Origin: Deltaproteobacteria bacterium | GTDB lineage: Bacteria > Desulfobacterota > Desulfobacteria > Desulfobacterales > B30-G6 | Assembly: GCA_003647375.1 (NCBI GenBank) | Contig: QMMS01000099.1 | Location: forward strand, 1-13,384 | Direction of reading: 5' to 3' | DNA: 13,384 bases | Part shown: positions 1 through 6,467 of the stretch, piece after piece | How the letters are laid out: every line of letters begins with the position of its first letter | Position numbering within the stretch: the first letter of the stretch is position 1 | Translations under genes and position numbers: made by a program | The notes under the pieces: model-generated | The model's input: only the letters and a program-made list of their open reading frames with translations | Database searches by the model: none | Told to the model about the DNA's origin: nothing

Positions 1-282
1 GAAGCAGCATATTACCCGGTCATAGCGGGCCAGACCTATCTCTATTTGCTCAGGCAATTCAGCTGGATTCAGATAGGGAAAAGGAGAAATGCCAATCCCG
101 ATATGGTCAAACAGATCAAAGAGTTTTCTTTTCTCGATATGAAAAGCGTGACAGATTATGCCGGTCGCTTCGAAATGCAAGAGGGGGATTGGGCGGAAGT
201 TGGCGGAGAGGATGAAGAGGGATGGGATCTCGGTGAGGAAGAAGAGGATGATGAAGATATCCCCGCGCATTTAAGGGACTGA
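1..282 (+). CDS. C-terminal end of a c-type cytochrome domain (NosC-like, or tail of a cytochrome-fused NosZ), 5'-truncated
   Basis: The reading frame is open from base 1, so the gene starts outside the window; about 93 residues remain. Residues 6-45 look like the distal half of a class I cytochrome c: a PVIAGQ stretch, then YLYLLRQF, a basic GKRR turn and NPDM, where Met35 is the likely axial haem ligand, followed by an amphipathic last helix. The same pattern (PNLAKQ, then LYLINQV) occurs in the complete small cytochrome at 12379, which supports the call. The CxxCH haem site itself lies upstream. After residue 54 the chain becomes a tail of about 40 residues very rich in Glu and Asp. Because the next genes are a NosB-position membrane protein and nosD, this could be a separate NosC electron donor or the C-terminal cytochrome domain of a Wolinella-type cNosZ. 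The fragment cannot separate the two. Confidence 0.65.
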   Translation, partial: EAAYYPVIAGQTYLYLLRQFSWIQIGKRRNANPDMVKQIKEFSFLDMKSVTDYAGRFEMQEGDWAEVGGEDEEGWDLGEEEEDDEDIPAHLRD

Positions 283-302
283 CAAAACTGAGAGGGTAAT
301 GA

Positions 303-1124
303 ATGAACGACAGTATTAAAAAAAGATTAAGACTCAGCAATATTCTGGCAGTACTTGCCATGGTGTTGCTTTTGGGAACATATACACTGAAACCGCTGTT
401 TGAATACCGTGATCCGACGGCAATGGATGAAGAGGATGCGATTGAGGAAAACGAGTCTTTTCAACCCTTCGCTTTTTTGATTCCGGATGGTACCGAATTC
501 TACGCACCTTCCAGTGCCCATTTGAAATCCTTGATGGGAGAAAAAATATGGGACTATTTTCCTACCGGTCTATATGCCTATCTGATCGGATATAAAACCA
601 TGCCGGTCTGGAGGGTGTCGCTGGAAGCTCCCCAGTATCCAAAAGCTGCTTTTCCCGATGGAATTCCTGTTTTTTTCAATTTGACGGATTGGAGCGGCAA
701 AGTGAATGAAATGAATACCATCAATCATTATATCGGTATGGATCCCATGGAAGTCGGCGCCATCTTTCTTCGCCAAATCGTGCCTTTTGTTTATCTTCTG
801 TTTTTTATCATGCTGGTCATCTATTTTTTTTACAAAGGCCCTGGCTGGTGGCTGCTTGGGATTATTCCTGCCTTTCTTCCCTGGTACTATCTGCTTTTCT
901 ATAGCAAGTGGCTGTACTGGTTCGGGCACAATCTGCACCCCTATGGAGCGTTTAAGATAAAACCCTTTATGCCGACGGTCTTTGGCGACGGGAAAGTCGC
1001 CCAGTTTACGACCCATTCCTACCCCACGATTGGTTTTTATTTTCTCTTAGGGGTTTTTATTCTGCTGATCCTGTCTGTTTTGATCCGGCGAAAAGCGCTG
1101 AAGGACGCGGCTTCAACAACTTAG
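303..1124 (+). CDS. Polytopic membrane protein in the nosB position
   Basis: This 273-residue protein has an N-terminal membrane segment (about 12-31), a probable periplasmic domain (about 35-150), and three or four further membrane segments (about 157-177, 182-200 and 242-262). A GAGGG-like Shine-Dalgarno at 292-296 sits 6 bases before the ATG and supports this start. The periplasmic part begins with an acidic run (DEEDAIEEN, residues 42-50) and ends with NHYIGM (141-146). The loop before the last helix carries His209, His212 and His238. These His and Met residues would suit metal or haem contacts, but that is inference. Clade II nos clusters usually have a membrane protein of unknown function, NosB, just upstream of nosD. 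Position and topology match, but I did not recognise the sequence with certainty, so no symbol is given. Confidence 0.6.
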   Translation: MNDSIKKRLRLSNILAVLAMVLLLGTYTLKPLFEYRDPTAMDEEDAIEENESFQPFAFLIPDGTEFYAPSSAHLKSLMGEKIWDYFPTGLYAYLIGYKTMPVWRVSLEAPQYPKAAFPDGIPVFFNLTDWSGKVNEMNTINHYIGMDPMEVGAIFLRQIVPFVYLLFFIMLVIYFFYKGPGWWLLGIIPAFLPWYYLLFYSKWLYWFGHNLHPYGAFKIKPFMPTVFGDGKVAQFTTHSYPTIGFYFLLGVFILLILSVLIRRKALKDAASTT

Positions 1125-1304
1125 GAAAGCGGTTAACTATAAAGCTCAAGTTGCACCACTAATTATTTTCTATTATTGAACTTATTTAATACAACCGGCA
1201 GCGGCGGGTTTTACGGCGCCTTATGAACGAGTTTTGGCCGACTTTAAAACGGATTTCCGAAGACCGGCAACCACCAGAACGTGAGTTTTGCGGATAATTT
1301 CTAA

Positions 1305-2756
1305 ATGGAATGCTGGAAAAATGGTACAATGGCTTTTTGGAAATCAATTCCAATCCTCTTTCTTTTAATAATGAGTTTACCTGCATTCCAAGCAACAGCC
1401 GTGCCGGTTGCTTCACTCCAGGTGCTGATTGAACAGACACCGGTAGGTGAAACAGTCCACCTCGAACCCGGTATATATACGGGTCCGGTTATCATAGAAA
1501 AAGCAGTCATCCTGGATGGTAAAGGTCAGGTTACGATTGACGGCCTGGGAAAAGGATCCGTCTTGCTGCTCAAAGCCGATGGCGTTGTGGTCAAAAACCT
1601 GATCATCGCCAATTCGGGCGATAGCCATGATCAGGTGGATGCCGGCATCCTGGTTCGTTCTTCTCACAATCGGATACGCAACAATAAAATTGAAAATACA
1701 TTGTTCGGAATTGATCTTCAGGAAGCCCACGAAAACATGATCATCGGCAACGATATCTCTTCCAAAAACGCCACTCTGGGATTGAGGGGCGATGGTATTC
1801 GCGGCTGGGCCAGCCACCGTAACATCTTTCGTCAAAACAAAATCCACGATTCAAGAGATATGGTCATCTGGTACTCCAACGACAATATCATAGAGGAAAA
1901 TGAGGGTTGGAACAATCGTTACTCTCTACATTTTATGTACTCCGGCGGCAATACGGTGAGAAAAAACACCTATCACCATAACACCGTTGGGATTTTTTTG
2001 ATGTATAGCAGGGATGTCACCGTTGAGCAAAATACGGTTAGATACTCCCTGGGTGGCACCGGTGTGGGAATCGGTCTCAAGGAAGTCGACAATATGACGA
2101 TTCGAAACAACAAAATTGTCTATTGCACGGCCGGATTTTACTTTGATCTTTCTCCCTTCCAGCCGGACCGGTATAATTTTATAAAAGCAAATATCATCGC
2201 TTACAACGTCATCGGTGCTGATTTTAACTCGACCCTTTCTCGCAACATTATAAAGGGCAACGCGTTTATCGACAACCTGGAAACCGTGAGAGTCCGCGGC
2301 AAGGGCGTTGCTTCCGAAAACCTCTGGGAAGGAAATTATTATAGTGATTATGAGGGGTTTGATCGGGACATGGATGGGTACGGAGATTTTGTTTATAACC
2401 ACGATATCTATCTCGATACACTTTGGATGAATAATGATTGGATGCTTCTTTTCTATGGTTCCCCGGTTACCAGTGTGCTTAACCTGCTGGCAAAACTGGC
2501 TCCTATCTCCGAACCCAGACGCTTATTGACCGACCCTAAACCGGTTTTTTCTCCAAGCGCTGCTGTCCTGTTTTCGGAAGCGAATCTCAGTTATGATCCC
2601 CCGGTAATCGATATGGAAAAGGACGATGAAGAAGGCGATGAGATGCCGGCCAGGTTTGCTTCCCACGGCGACGATGACGAAGAAGAGGAGGAAGAAGAGA
2701 ATGAGAAAGAGCTGGATAAAAAGGCTAATTATAATAGATATTTCCTAAGACAATGA
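1305..2756 (+). CDS. nosD: NosD, periplasmic beta-helix protein of the NosDFY copper-site assembly complex
   Basis: NosD is the exported partner of the NosFY ABC transporter and is needed to build the copper-sulfur centre of N2O reductase; it also docks NosL. The protein has a signal peptide, then repeated CASH/NosD-type beta-helix turns from about residue 55 to 340, each with N-x-I and GI/GF steps (for example HNRIRNNKIENTLFGIDL). The family-typical end follows (WEGNYYSDYEGFDRDMDGYGD, split here as 341-361; RRLLTDPKP, 405-413). Beyond this is an unusual extension of about 70 residues with DDEEGDE and a run of three Asp and seven Glu near residues 456-465. Translation may start at 1305 or at the in-frame ATG at 1329, which would put the signal peptide (MAFWKSIPILFLL) at the very N-terminus. 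The stop overlaps nosF by ATGA. The 180-base gap upstream may hold a promoter, but no convincing one is visible. Confidence 0.93.
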   Translation: MECWKNGTMAFWKSIPILFLLIMSLPAFQATAVPVASLQVLIEQTPVGETVHLEPGIYTGPVIIEKAVILDGKGQVTIDGLGKGSVLLLKADGVVVKNLIIANSGDSHDQVDAGILVRSSHNRIRNNKIENTLFGIDLQEAHENMIIGNDISSKNATLGLRGDGIRGWASHRNIFRQNKIHDSRDMVIWYSNDNIIEENEGWNNRYSLHFMYSGGNTVRKNTYHHNTVGIFLMYSRDVTVEQNTVRYSLGGTGVGIGLKEVDNMTIRNNKIVYCTAGFYFDLSPFQPDRYNFIKANIIAYNVIGADFNSTLSRNIIKGNAFIDNLETVRVRGKGVASENLWEGNYYSDYEGFDRDMDGYGDFVYNHDIYLDTLWMNNDWMLLFYGSPVTSVLNLLAKLAPISEPRRLLTDPKPVFSPSAAVLFSEANLSYDPPVIDMEKDDEEGDEMPARFASHGDDDEEEEEEENEKELDKKANYNRYFLRQ

Positions 2757-3601
2757 TTAAAATAAAAAATCTGACAAAAAAATTCGGAAAAACACCGGTT
2801 CTTGACAGCATCAATTTATCCGTCAAAAGGGGCGACCGTATTGCTTTAATCGGGCAAAACGGTGCCGGCAAAACAACATTGATACGTATTATCCTGGGTC
2901 AATATTTTTTTGATGGAGAATTGGCTGTTTTTGATAAAAATCCCCGTCACCACAGGGTGGAGATTCTGGAAAGAATCGGATTTGTCCCCCAACTCCCCCC
3001 CCCGATTCAAATGAATGTGGGGGAACTGGTGACATTTTCAGCCGCCATCTCCCGGAAATCCAGTATCGATGATATTTATCAAAAAGCCGCGGAATTGGGG
3101 CTGGATATCGGGAAAAATGTAAAAAAGCCGTTCCAAAAACTCAGCGGAGGGATGAAACAGAAATTGTTGATCGCTCTGGCCCTGGCCGGACAACCGGATA
3201 TCCTCATCATGGATGAGCCGGCCGCCAATTTAGACCCACAGGGAAGACAGGCGTTTTTTCTACAATTGATACAGTCCCTGGAAAAAACGACCATGCTGCT
3301 CAGCAGCCACCGGGTTGATGAGATTATTAATTTGATTAATCGAATTGTTGAAATGGATTATGGCAGAGTTGTACAGGATGAGCAAATTGACCAATCGCAT
3401 TTTGCAGACAAAATGCTGGCCTGCCGGGTAACATTAACAAAAAATCACGAAGCGGCAATCAGGATGTTAAAGGACTGGGGGTTTAAGAACGTGAACGGCG
3501 GACTCGAACTGGAAGGCAGTTTTATTGGTGCCGAGCGATTAAGATTTTTAACCTCCATTTCACACTTTGCCAATCACATTCAGAAATTGAATATCAGTTG
3601 A
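2753..3601 (+). CDS. nosF: NosF, ATPase subunit of the NosDFY ABC complex
   Basis: This is the cytoplasmic ATP-binding subunit that powers NosY/NosD during copper-site assembly. All ABC motifs are present: Walker A GQNGAGKTT (34-42), Q-loop Gln80, signature LSGGM (130-134), Walker B ILIMDEP (150-156) and H-loop His186. The length of 282 residues is slightly shorter than typical NosF, but the C-terminal domain after residue 215 is retained. The ATG overlaps the nosD stop by 4 bases, so translation is probably coupled. The codons for residues 81-84 (LPPP) contain an uninterrupted run of nine C, described separately. The motifs alone fit any CcmA-like ABC ATPase; the NosF assignment rests on its place between nosD and nosY. 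Confidence 0.92.
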   Translation: MIKIKNLTKKFGKTPVLDSINLSVKRGDRIALIGQNGAGKTTLIRIILGQYFFDGELAVFDKNPRHHRVEILERIGFVPQLPPPIQMNVGELVTFSAAISRKSSIDDIYQKAAELGLDIGKNVKKPFQKLSGGMKQKLLIALALAGQPDILIMDEPAANLDPQGRQAFFLQLIQSLEKTTMLLSSHRVDEIINLINRIVEMDYGRVVQDEQIDQSHFADKMLACRVTLTKNHEAAIRMLKDWGFKNVNGGLELEGSFIGAERLRFLTSISHFANHIQKLNIS

Positions 3602-3629
3602 AAAGGATGGCTTTGTAGCTATTTAAATA

Positions 3630-4457
3630 ATGAATACTTTTTTTCAGGTTACCCTGGCGGATTTTCGAGAATCTGTTCGTGCCAAATGGTTCCTCATTTA
3701 CAGCCTGGTTTTTGGCGGAGCAGTTATTCTTCTCTTTGTGCTGGGTGTTACAGAAGCAAGAGTGATGGGATTTACAGGACTGAGCAGATTGTTGATAACC
3801 TATATTCAGCTCTGTGTTGCGATCTTGCCGATCCTGATTTTAATTTCAACGGTTCGGAGTGTTGTGGGAGACAGGGAATCGAATATTCTTGAGTATTTCC
3901 TTTCCATGCCGATCTCATTGGGCGCCTATTTTTGGGGCAAAATTCTTTCCAGGTTTTTTCTGATATTTATTCCGATCAGCACGGCGTTATTGGGCGCAAT
4001 CATCTGGGGAATGGTTAAGAGCCTTTCCATTCCCTGGCAGATTGCCGGTTATTATGCCCTTCTTTTAGGAACACTTTCCTGGTGTTTCCTGGGTCTCGGA
4101 ATGTTTATTTCCACGCTTGTCAGAAAGCAGGAATGGGGCCTGGGACTCTCCATCTTGATCTGGCTGGTTTTATTGTTGTTCATAGATGTTATCCTGATCG
4201 GTCTCATGCTTCAGAATCAAATCCAGGAAAGCGTGATCGTGGCTGTGTCTTTGTTAAATCCGATCATGGTGTTTCGCGCCGGTGCCGTGCTCTTATTTGA
4301 TCCGGAACTGACGTCAATGGGTCCGGCTTCCTATGTCATCCTGGACAATATGGGATATTACGGTTTTCTGGCATTTACCATACTGTACCCTTTGTCCTTA
4401 GGCTGGCTCTTTTCCTGGCTGGGGTTTTCCCGTTTTAAAAAGGGAGATCTTGTGTAA
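3630..4457 (+). CDS. nosY: NosY, ABC-2 type permease of the NosDFY complex
   Basis: NosY forms the membrane part of NosDFY and passes conformational change from NosF to periplasmic NosD. The 275-residue protein shows six membrane segments, at about 20-42, 55-77, 105-127, 138-160, 172-196 and 243-265. A conserved cytoplasmic coupling region lies after the second helix (VVGDRESNILEYFLSMPIS, 78-96), and an LNPIMVFRAG stretch (209-218) is typical of this family. It lies 28 bases after nosF and the Shine-Dalgarno before the ATG is weak. No gene follows for about 420 bases, so it may end a first transcription unit. Confidence 0.9.
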   Translation: MNTFFQVTLADFRESVRAKWFLIYSLVFGGAVILLFVLGVTEARVMGFTGLSRLLITYIQLCVAILPILILISTVRSVVGDRESNILEYFLSMPISLGAYFWGKILSRFFLIFIPISTALLGAIIWGMVKSLSIPWQIAGYYALLLGTLSWCFLGLGMFISTLVRKQEWGLGLSILIWLVLLLFIDVILIGLMLQNQIQESVIVAVSLLNPIMVFRAGAVLLFDPELTSMGPASYVILDNMGYYGFLAFTILYPLSLGWLFSWLGFSRFKKGDLV

Positions 4458-4487
4458 AGTGCTTAAGTGCTTATTTTTACTGAATCT

Positions 4488-4533
4488 CCACCCGCAGAGT
4501 GGGTGGGCTTAAGAAGCCCCCTCGAAGGGGGCT
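4488..4533 (+). repeat. Two adjacent GC-rich hairpins after nosY
   Basis: CCACCC (4488-4493) pairs with GGGTGG (4501-4506) across a 7-base loop. AGCCCCCT (4515-4522) pairs perfectly with AGGGGGCT (4526-4533) across CGA. No T run follows, so this is not a standard intrinsic terminator. It could stabilise the 3' end of the nosDFY transcript or be part of a dispersed palindromic element. Confidence 0.6.
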
Positions 4534-4535
4534 GA

Positions 4536-4563
4536 AATATCCAATATCGAATATCGAATATTG
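4536..4563 (+). repeat. Four-copy tandem 7-mer
   Basis: Four back-to-back heptamers read AATATCC, AATATCG, AATATCG and AATATTG. The two middle copies are identical and the outer ones differ by one base. The unit is AT-rich and contains ATAT. It could be a protein-binding array or simply a low-complexity fragment; nothing in the sequence decides this. Confidence 0.6.
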
Positions 4564-4613
4564 ATTACATGAATTTCGAAGTAATGGTTGCTATCGATTG
4601 ATAAAAACGAAAG

Positions 4614-4669
4614 AGCGAAGCGATTCAACACTTCAATATTCCTTGTTCGAATTGGACATTCGCTTTTTT
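4614..4669 (+). terminator. Possible Rho-independent terminator downstream of nosDFY
   Basis: AGCGAA (4614-4619) pairs with TTCGCT (4659-4664), and an inner stem ATTCAACA (4623-4630) pairs with TGTTCGAAT (4644-4652) with one bulged C. The outer stem runs straight into six T (4664-4669). The loop is longer than in typical terminators, so the call is moderate. The position, after nosY and before the NosL module, fits. Confidence 0.45.
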
Positions 4670-4702
4670 ATTAACGTCGGTGACTAAATAGCCAAGCCCG
4701 TC

Positions 4703-4758
4703 ATGCCGGACTTGATCCGGCATCCAGCGCCTTTCTGGATTCCCGCCTTCGCGGGAAT
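4703..4758 (+). repeat. Dispersed two-hairpin palindromic repeat (REP-like)
   Basis: The first hairpin is ATGCCGGA (4703-4710) with TCCGGCAT (4716-4723). The second is ATTCCCGC (4739-4746) with GCGGGAAT (4751-4758) around CTTC. Read on the minus strand it encodes the VIPAKAGIQ peptide, a well-known by-product of a palindromic repeat scattered through many proteobacterial genomes. It is intergenic filler or an mRNA-end structure, not a gene. Confidence 0.8.
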
Positions 4759-4824
4759 TACAACCGTTGGGTATTTAGCCGCTGAAGTAATAATCTTCAC
4801 CGGATCGGTAGACCTTTCCAGGTT

Positions 4825-4841
4825 CTCCACCAGAGGTGGAG
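4825..4841 (+). repeat. Perfect 7-base inverted repeat before the Tat-type nosL gene
   Basis: CTCCACC (4825-4831) and GGTGGAG (4835-4841) are separated by AGA. It lies 37 bases before the ATG at 4879, inside the probable 5' leader. It could be an operator half-site pair or a leader hairpin. There is no T run, so termination is unlikely. Confidence 0.45.
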
Positions 4842-4878
4842 GATTTAGATCAGGATTAAAAAAAAGGAAAAACTCACA

Positions 4879-5547
4879 ATGAACAACAAGAAGAAATTGA
4901 GTCGTAGAGAAGTATTGCGAATGCTGGCAGTAACCAGCGCTACCGGCGTTACCGGGCTGTACGCCGTCCGGGCGAGTGCCCAAAGCATTGGTGCCATGAT
5001 GCCGGGTAAGGGCTGGCTCAAACAGGGCGCCAGGTGTGACGGAGACGGCACCCCCCTGCAGTTTATTCCCAAAAGCACGCCCGATCCCGAGCCACTTAAA
5101 GACGAGCTGAAAAAATATCCGAAATGCCCCTATTGCGGTATGAACCGAACCATGTGGAACCACAGCCGCCACCTCGTTCACTATGACGATGACCTTGTAG
5201 ATGGCCTATGTTCCTTGCACTGCCTGGCCATCAGCCTCTCTCTTAATCTGGATCGTGGCACAAAGGCGATTTACGCCGCGGATTTCGGGTCCGACAGCAA
5301 GATAAAACCGTTGCTAAACGTAGATGAAGCCACCTATCTGGCAGGATCTGATTTGCCGGGCACCATGACCAAACAGAGTAAAATGGCTTTTTCTTCTCCT
5401 GAAGCCGCCGAAGCGGCCGGGAAAAAACATGGTGGTGAACGGGTAAACTTTGATGAAGCCCTGTCCAGGGCCTATCTCAGCATGGCCAAGGATACGGCCA
5501 TGATTCGTAAGAAACGAGCCGCTAAAAGAAAGAAAATGATGCAGTAG
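4879..5547 (+). CDS. nosL: Tat-exported NosL-family copper-binding protein
   Basis: NosL proteins are periplasmic copper(I) chaperones that feed the NosDFY assembly complex. This 222-residue member begins with a Tat signal (SRREVLR, 8-14, then a hydrophobic stretch and an ASA cleavage site near residue 34), so it is probably exported folded, perhaps with metal. The family core has CPYCGM (83-88), a second cysteine pair in CSLHC (111-115) and GTMTKQSKMAF (161-171), the counterpart of the usual GPMG motif, here altered. An additional Cys53 lies before the core. The C-terminus (208-220) is strongly basic. AAGGA-like bases precede the ATG. It opens the second gene block and lies 8 bases before the next nosL. 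Family membership is clear; the Tat route is inferred from the motif. Confidence 0.88.
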   Translation: MNNKKKLSRREVLRMLAVTSATGVTGLYAVRASAQSIGAMMPGKGWLKQGARCDGDGTPLQFIPKSTPDPEPLKDELKKYPKCPYCGMNRTMWNHSRHLVHYDDDLVDGLCSLHCLAISLSLNLDRGTKAIYAADFGSDSKIKPLLNVDEATYLAGSDLPGTMTKQSKMAFSSPEAAEAAGKKHGGERVNFDEALSRAYLSMAKDTAMIRKKRAAKRKKMMQ

Positions 5548-5555
5548 GCTGAATA

Positions 5556-6122
5556 ATGAATCGAAATCATCGAAATAGTATTACAATCCTGGTTTTATCC
5601 GGTATTACGTTATTTTTCGTTACCTTGTTTTTTGTCCCGGATACCTGGGCTCTTGATCTCGGCCGTAAAAAGAAGAAAACTGAAAAGCAACTTTACATTA
5701 CGGTTACAAAAAAGGATCGGTGTCCGGTTTGTGGCATGTTTGTCCATCCTTATCAAAAATGGATCACCCAGATTCAGTTTAAGGACGGCTCCCACCACAG
5801 CTTTGACGGTATGAAATGTATGTGCCGGCTATATATTGATCCTGAAAAATACGACGCAACCCTAAGAAAGCAGGACATTAACCTACTTTTGGTGAGAGAT
5901 TATTATACACTGAAGTTTATCCGGCACGATACCGCATTTTATGTGGTTGGTAGCGATGTTTTTGGGCCAATGGGACACGAACTGATCCCTTTTGGCAGTA
6001 AAAAGAAGGCCTCGGTTTTTTTAAATGATCATAATGGATTGAAAATATTATATTTTAATGAAATCACCTCAGCGCTGCTGGACAAACTGGACAAAGCCAA
6101 AAAAACGGTAATTCTGGATTAA
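5556..6122 (+). CDS. nosL: NosL-family protein with N-terminal signal or anchor
   Basis: This 188-residue protein has one hydrophobic N-terminal segment (about 9-28). Cleavage after TWA (residue 32) would release it to the periplasm; without cleavage it would stay as an inner-membrane anchor. The NosL motifs are complete: CPVCGM (56-61), FDGMKCMC (83-90) with two extra Cys and two Met nearby, and GPMGHELIPF (137-146). A Lys-rich stretch (38-45) separates signal and core. The concentration of Cys and Met is consistent with a copper(I) site, which is inference from the family. It follows the Tat NosL by 8 bases and precedes a small orphan gene by 4 bases, so it is part of an operon. Confidence 0.9.
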   Translation: MNRNHRNSITILVLSGITLFFVTLFFVPDTWALDLGRKKKKTEKQLYITVTKKDRCPVCGMFVHPYQKWITQIQFKDGSHHSFDGMKCMCRLYIDPEKYDATLRKQDINLLLVRDYYTLKFIRHDTAFYVVGSDVFGPMGHELIPFGSKKKASVFLNDHNGLKILYFNEITSALLDKLDKAKKTVILD

Positions 6123-6126
6123 ACCG

Positions 6127-6450
6127 ATGAGATATTCCTCCTGGTTGGCAATTGTGATGGTTGCTTTTTGTTTATTGAGCGGCTTGGAATACCGGCATTT
6201 CCACAAACGGCTGTTTGAAACTGAAGAGCCGTTGAAACTGCGGCGTCAGTTTCAGAAAGCGGTCAGTTTGCCAAATTTGGCTATTACCAGCGCTGCCAGG
6301 TATTTAAGACATTATTCGATTACAGACCTGGCAACCCCCTTTCAGGATTACCCGGCCAGCCTGGACCATTTTCCGGCCGGTTTTGCTTTTGTGCCCCCTG
6401 ATTATTCAAATATGCCTTCTTCGATTGTTTTAGGTAATCCGGAGAAGTAA
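6127..6450 (+). CDS. Small membrane-anchored or exported protein of unknown function
   Basis: I do not recognise this 107-residue protein. A hydrophobic stretch at residues 4-20 (SSWLAIVMVAFCLLSGL) suggests a signal peptide or a single membrane anchor. The rest is a short periplasmic domain with several aromatic and Pro residues near the end (DHFPAGFAFVPPD, 80-92) and no CxxC or haem motif. It starts 4 bases after the preceding nosL and ends 17 bases before the FtsX-type permease, and coding is consistent with its neighbours. Its place next to an ABC permease makes an accessory periplasmic subunit possible, but nothing in the sequence proves this. Confidence 0.65.
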   Translation: MRYSSWLAIVMVAFCLLSGLEYRHFHKRLFETEEPLKLRRQFQKAVSLPNLAITSAARYLRHYSITDLATPFQDYPASLDHFPAGFAFVPPDYSNMPSSIVLGNPEK

Positions 6451-6467
6451 ATGGGGTAAAATAGATT

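Larger units (their letters stand above)
4458..4878 (+). other. Repeat- and hairpin-rich intergenic region between nosY and the NosL module
   Basis: No credible gene lies in these 421 bases. They hold, in order, two GC-rich hairpins (4488-4506 and 4515-4533), a tandem 7-mer (4536-4563), a terminator-like stem followed by a T run (4614-4669), a two-hairpin dispersed repeat (4703-4758) and a perfect inverted repeat (4825-4841). Two tandem copies of AAGTGCTT start at the nosY stop (4457-4472). The region separates nosDFY from the next gene block and suggests that the two are transcribed separately. The promoter of the second block would be expected within roughly the last 150 bases, but none stands out. 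Confidence 0.7.

Noticed and set aside
570..1016. Minus-strand frame of 148 codons over the NosB-position gene
   Set aside because: It is a shadow of a convincing + strand membrane protein with a good Shine-Dalgarno; the antisense product is unremarkable.
1176..1189. FNR/CRP-like half palindrome upstream of nosD
   Set aside because: TTGAA with TTTAA matches the TTGAT-N4-ATCAA consensus poorly on the right arm, and no good promoter lies at a suitable distance.
4766..4793. Possible sigma-70 promoter before the Tat-type nosL
   Set aside because: The -10-like AATAAT is acceptable but the -35-like TTGGGT is a weak match; such pairs are common by chance in AT-rich gaps.
4684..5181. Minus-strand frame of 165 codons opposite the first nosL
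   Set aside because: It contains the VIPAKAGIQ peptide encoded by a palindromic repeat and otherwise mirrors the nosL coding sequence; no family features.
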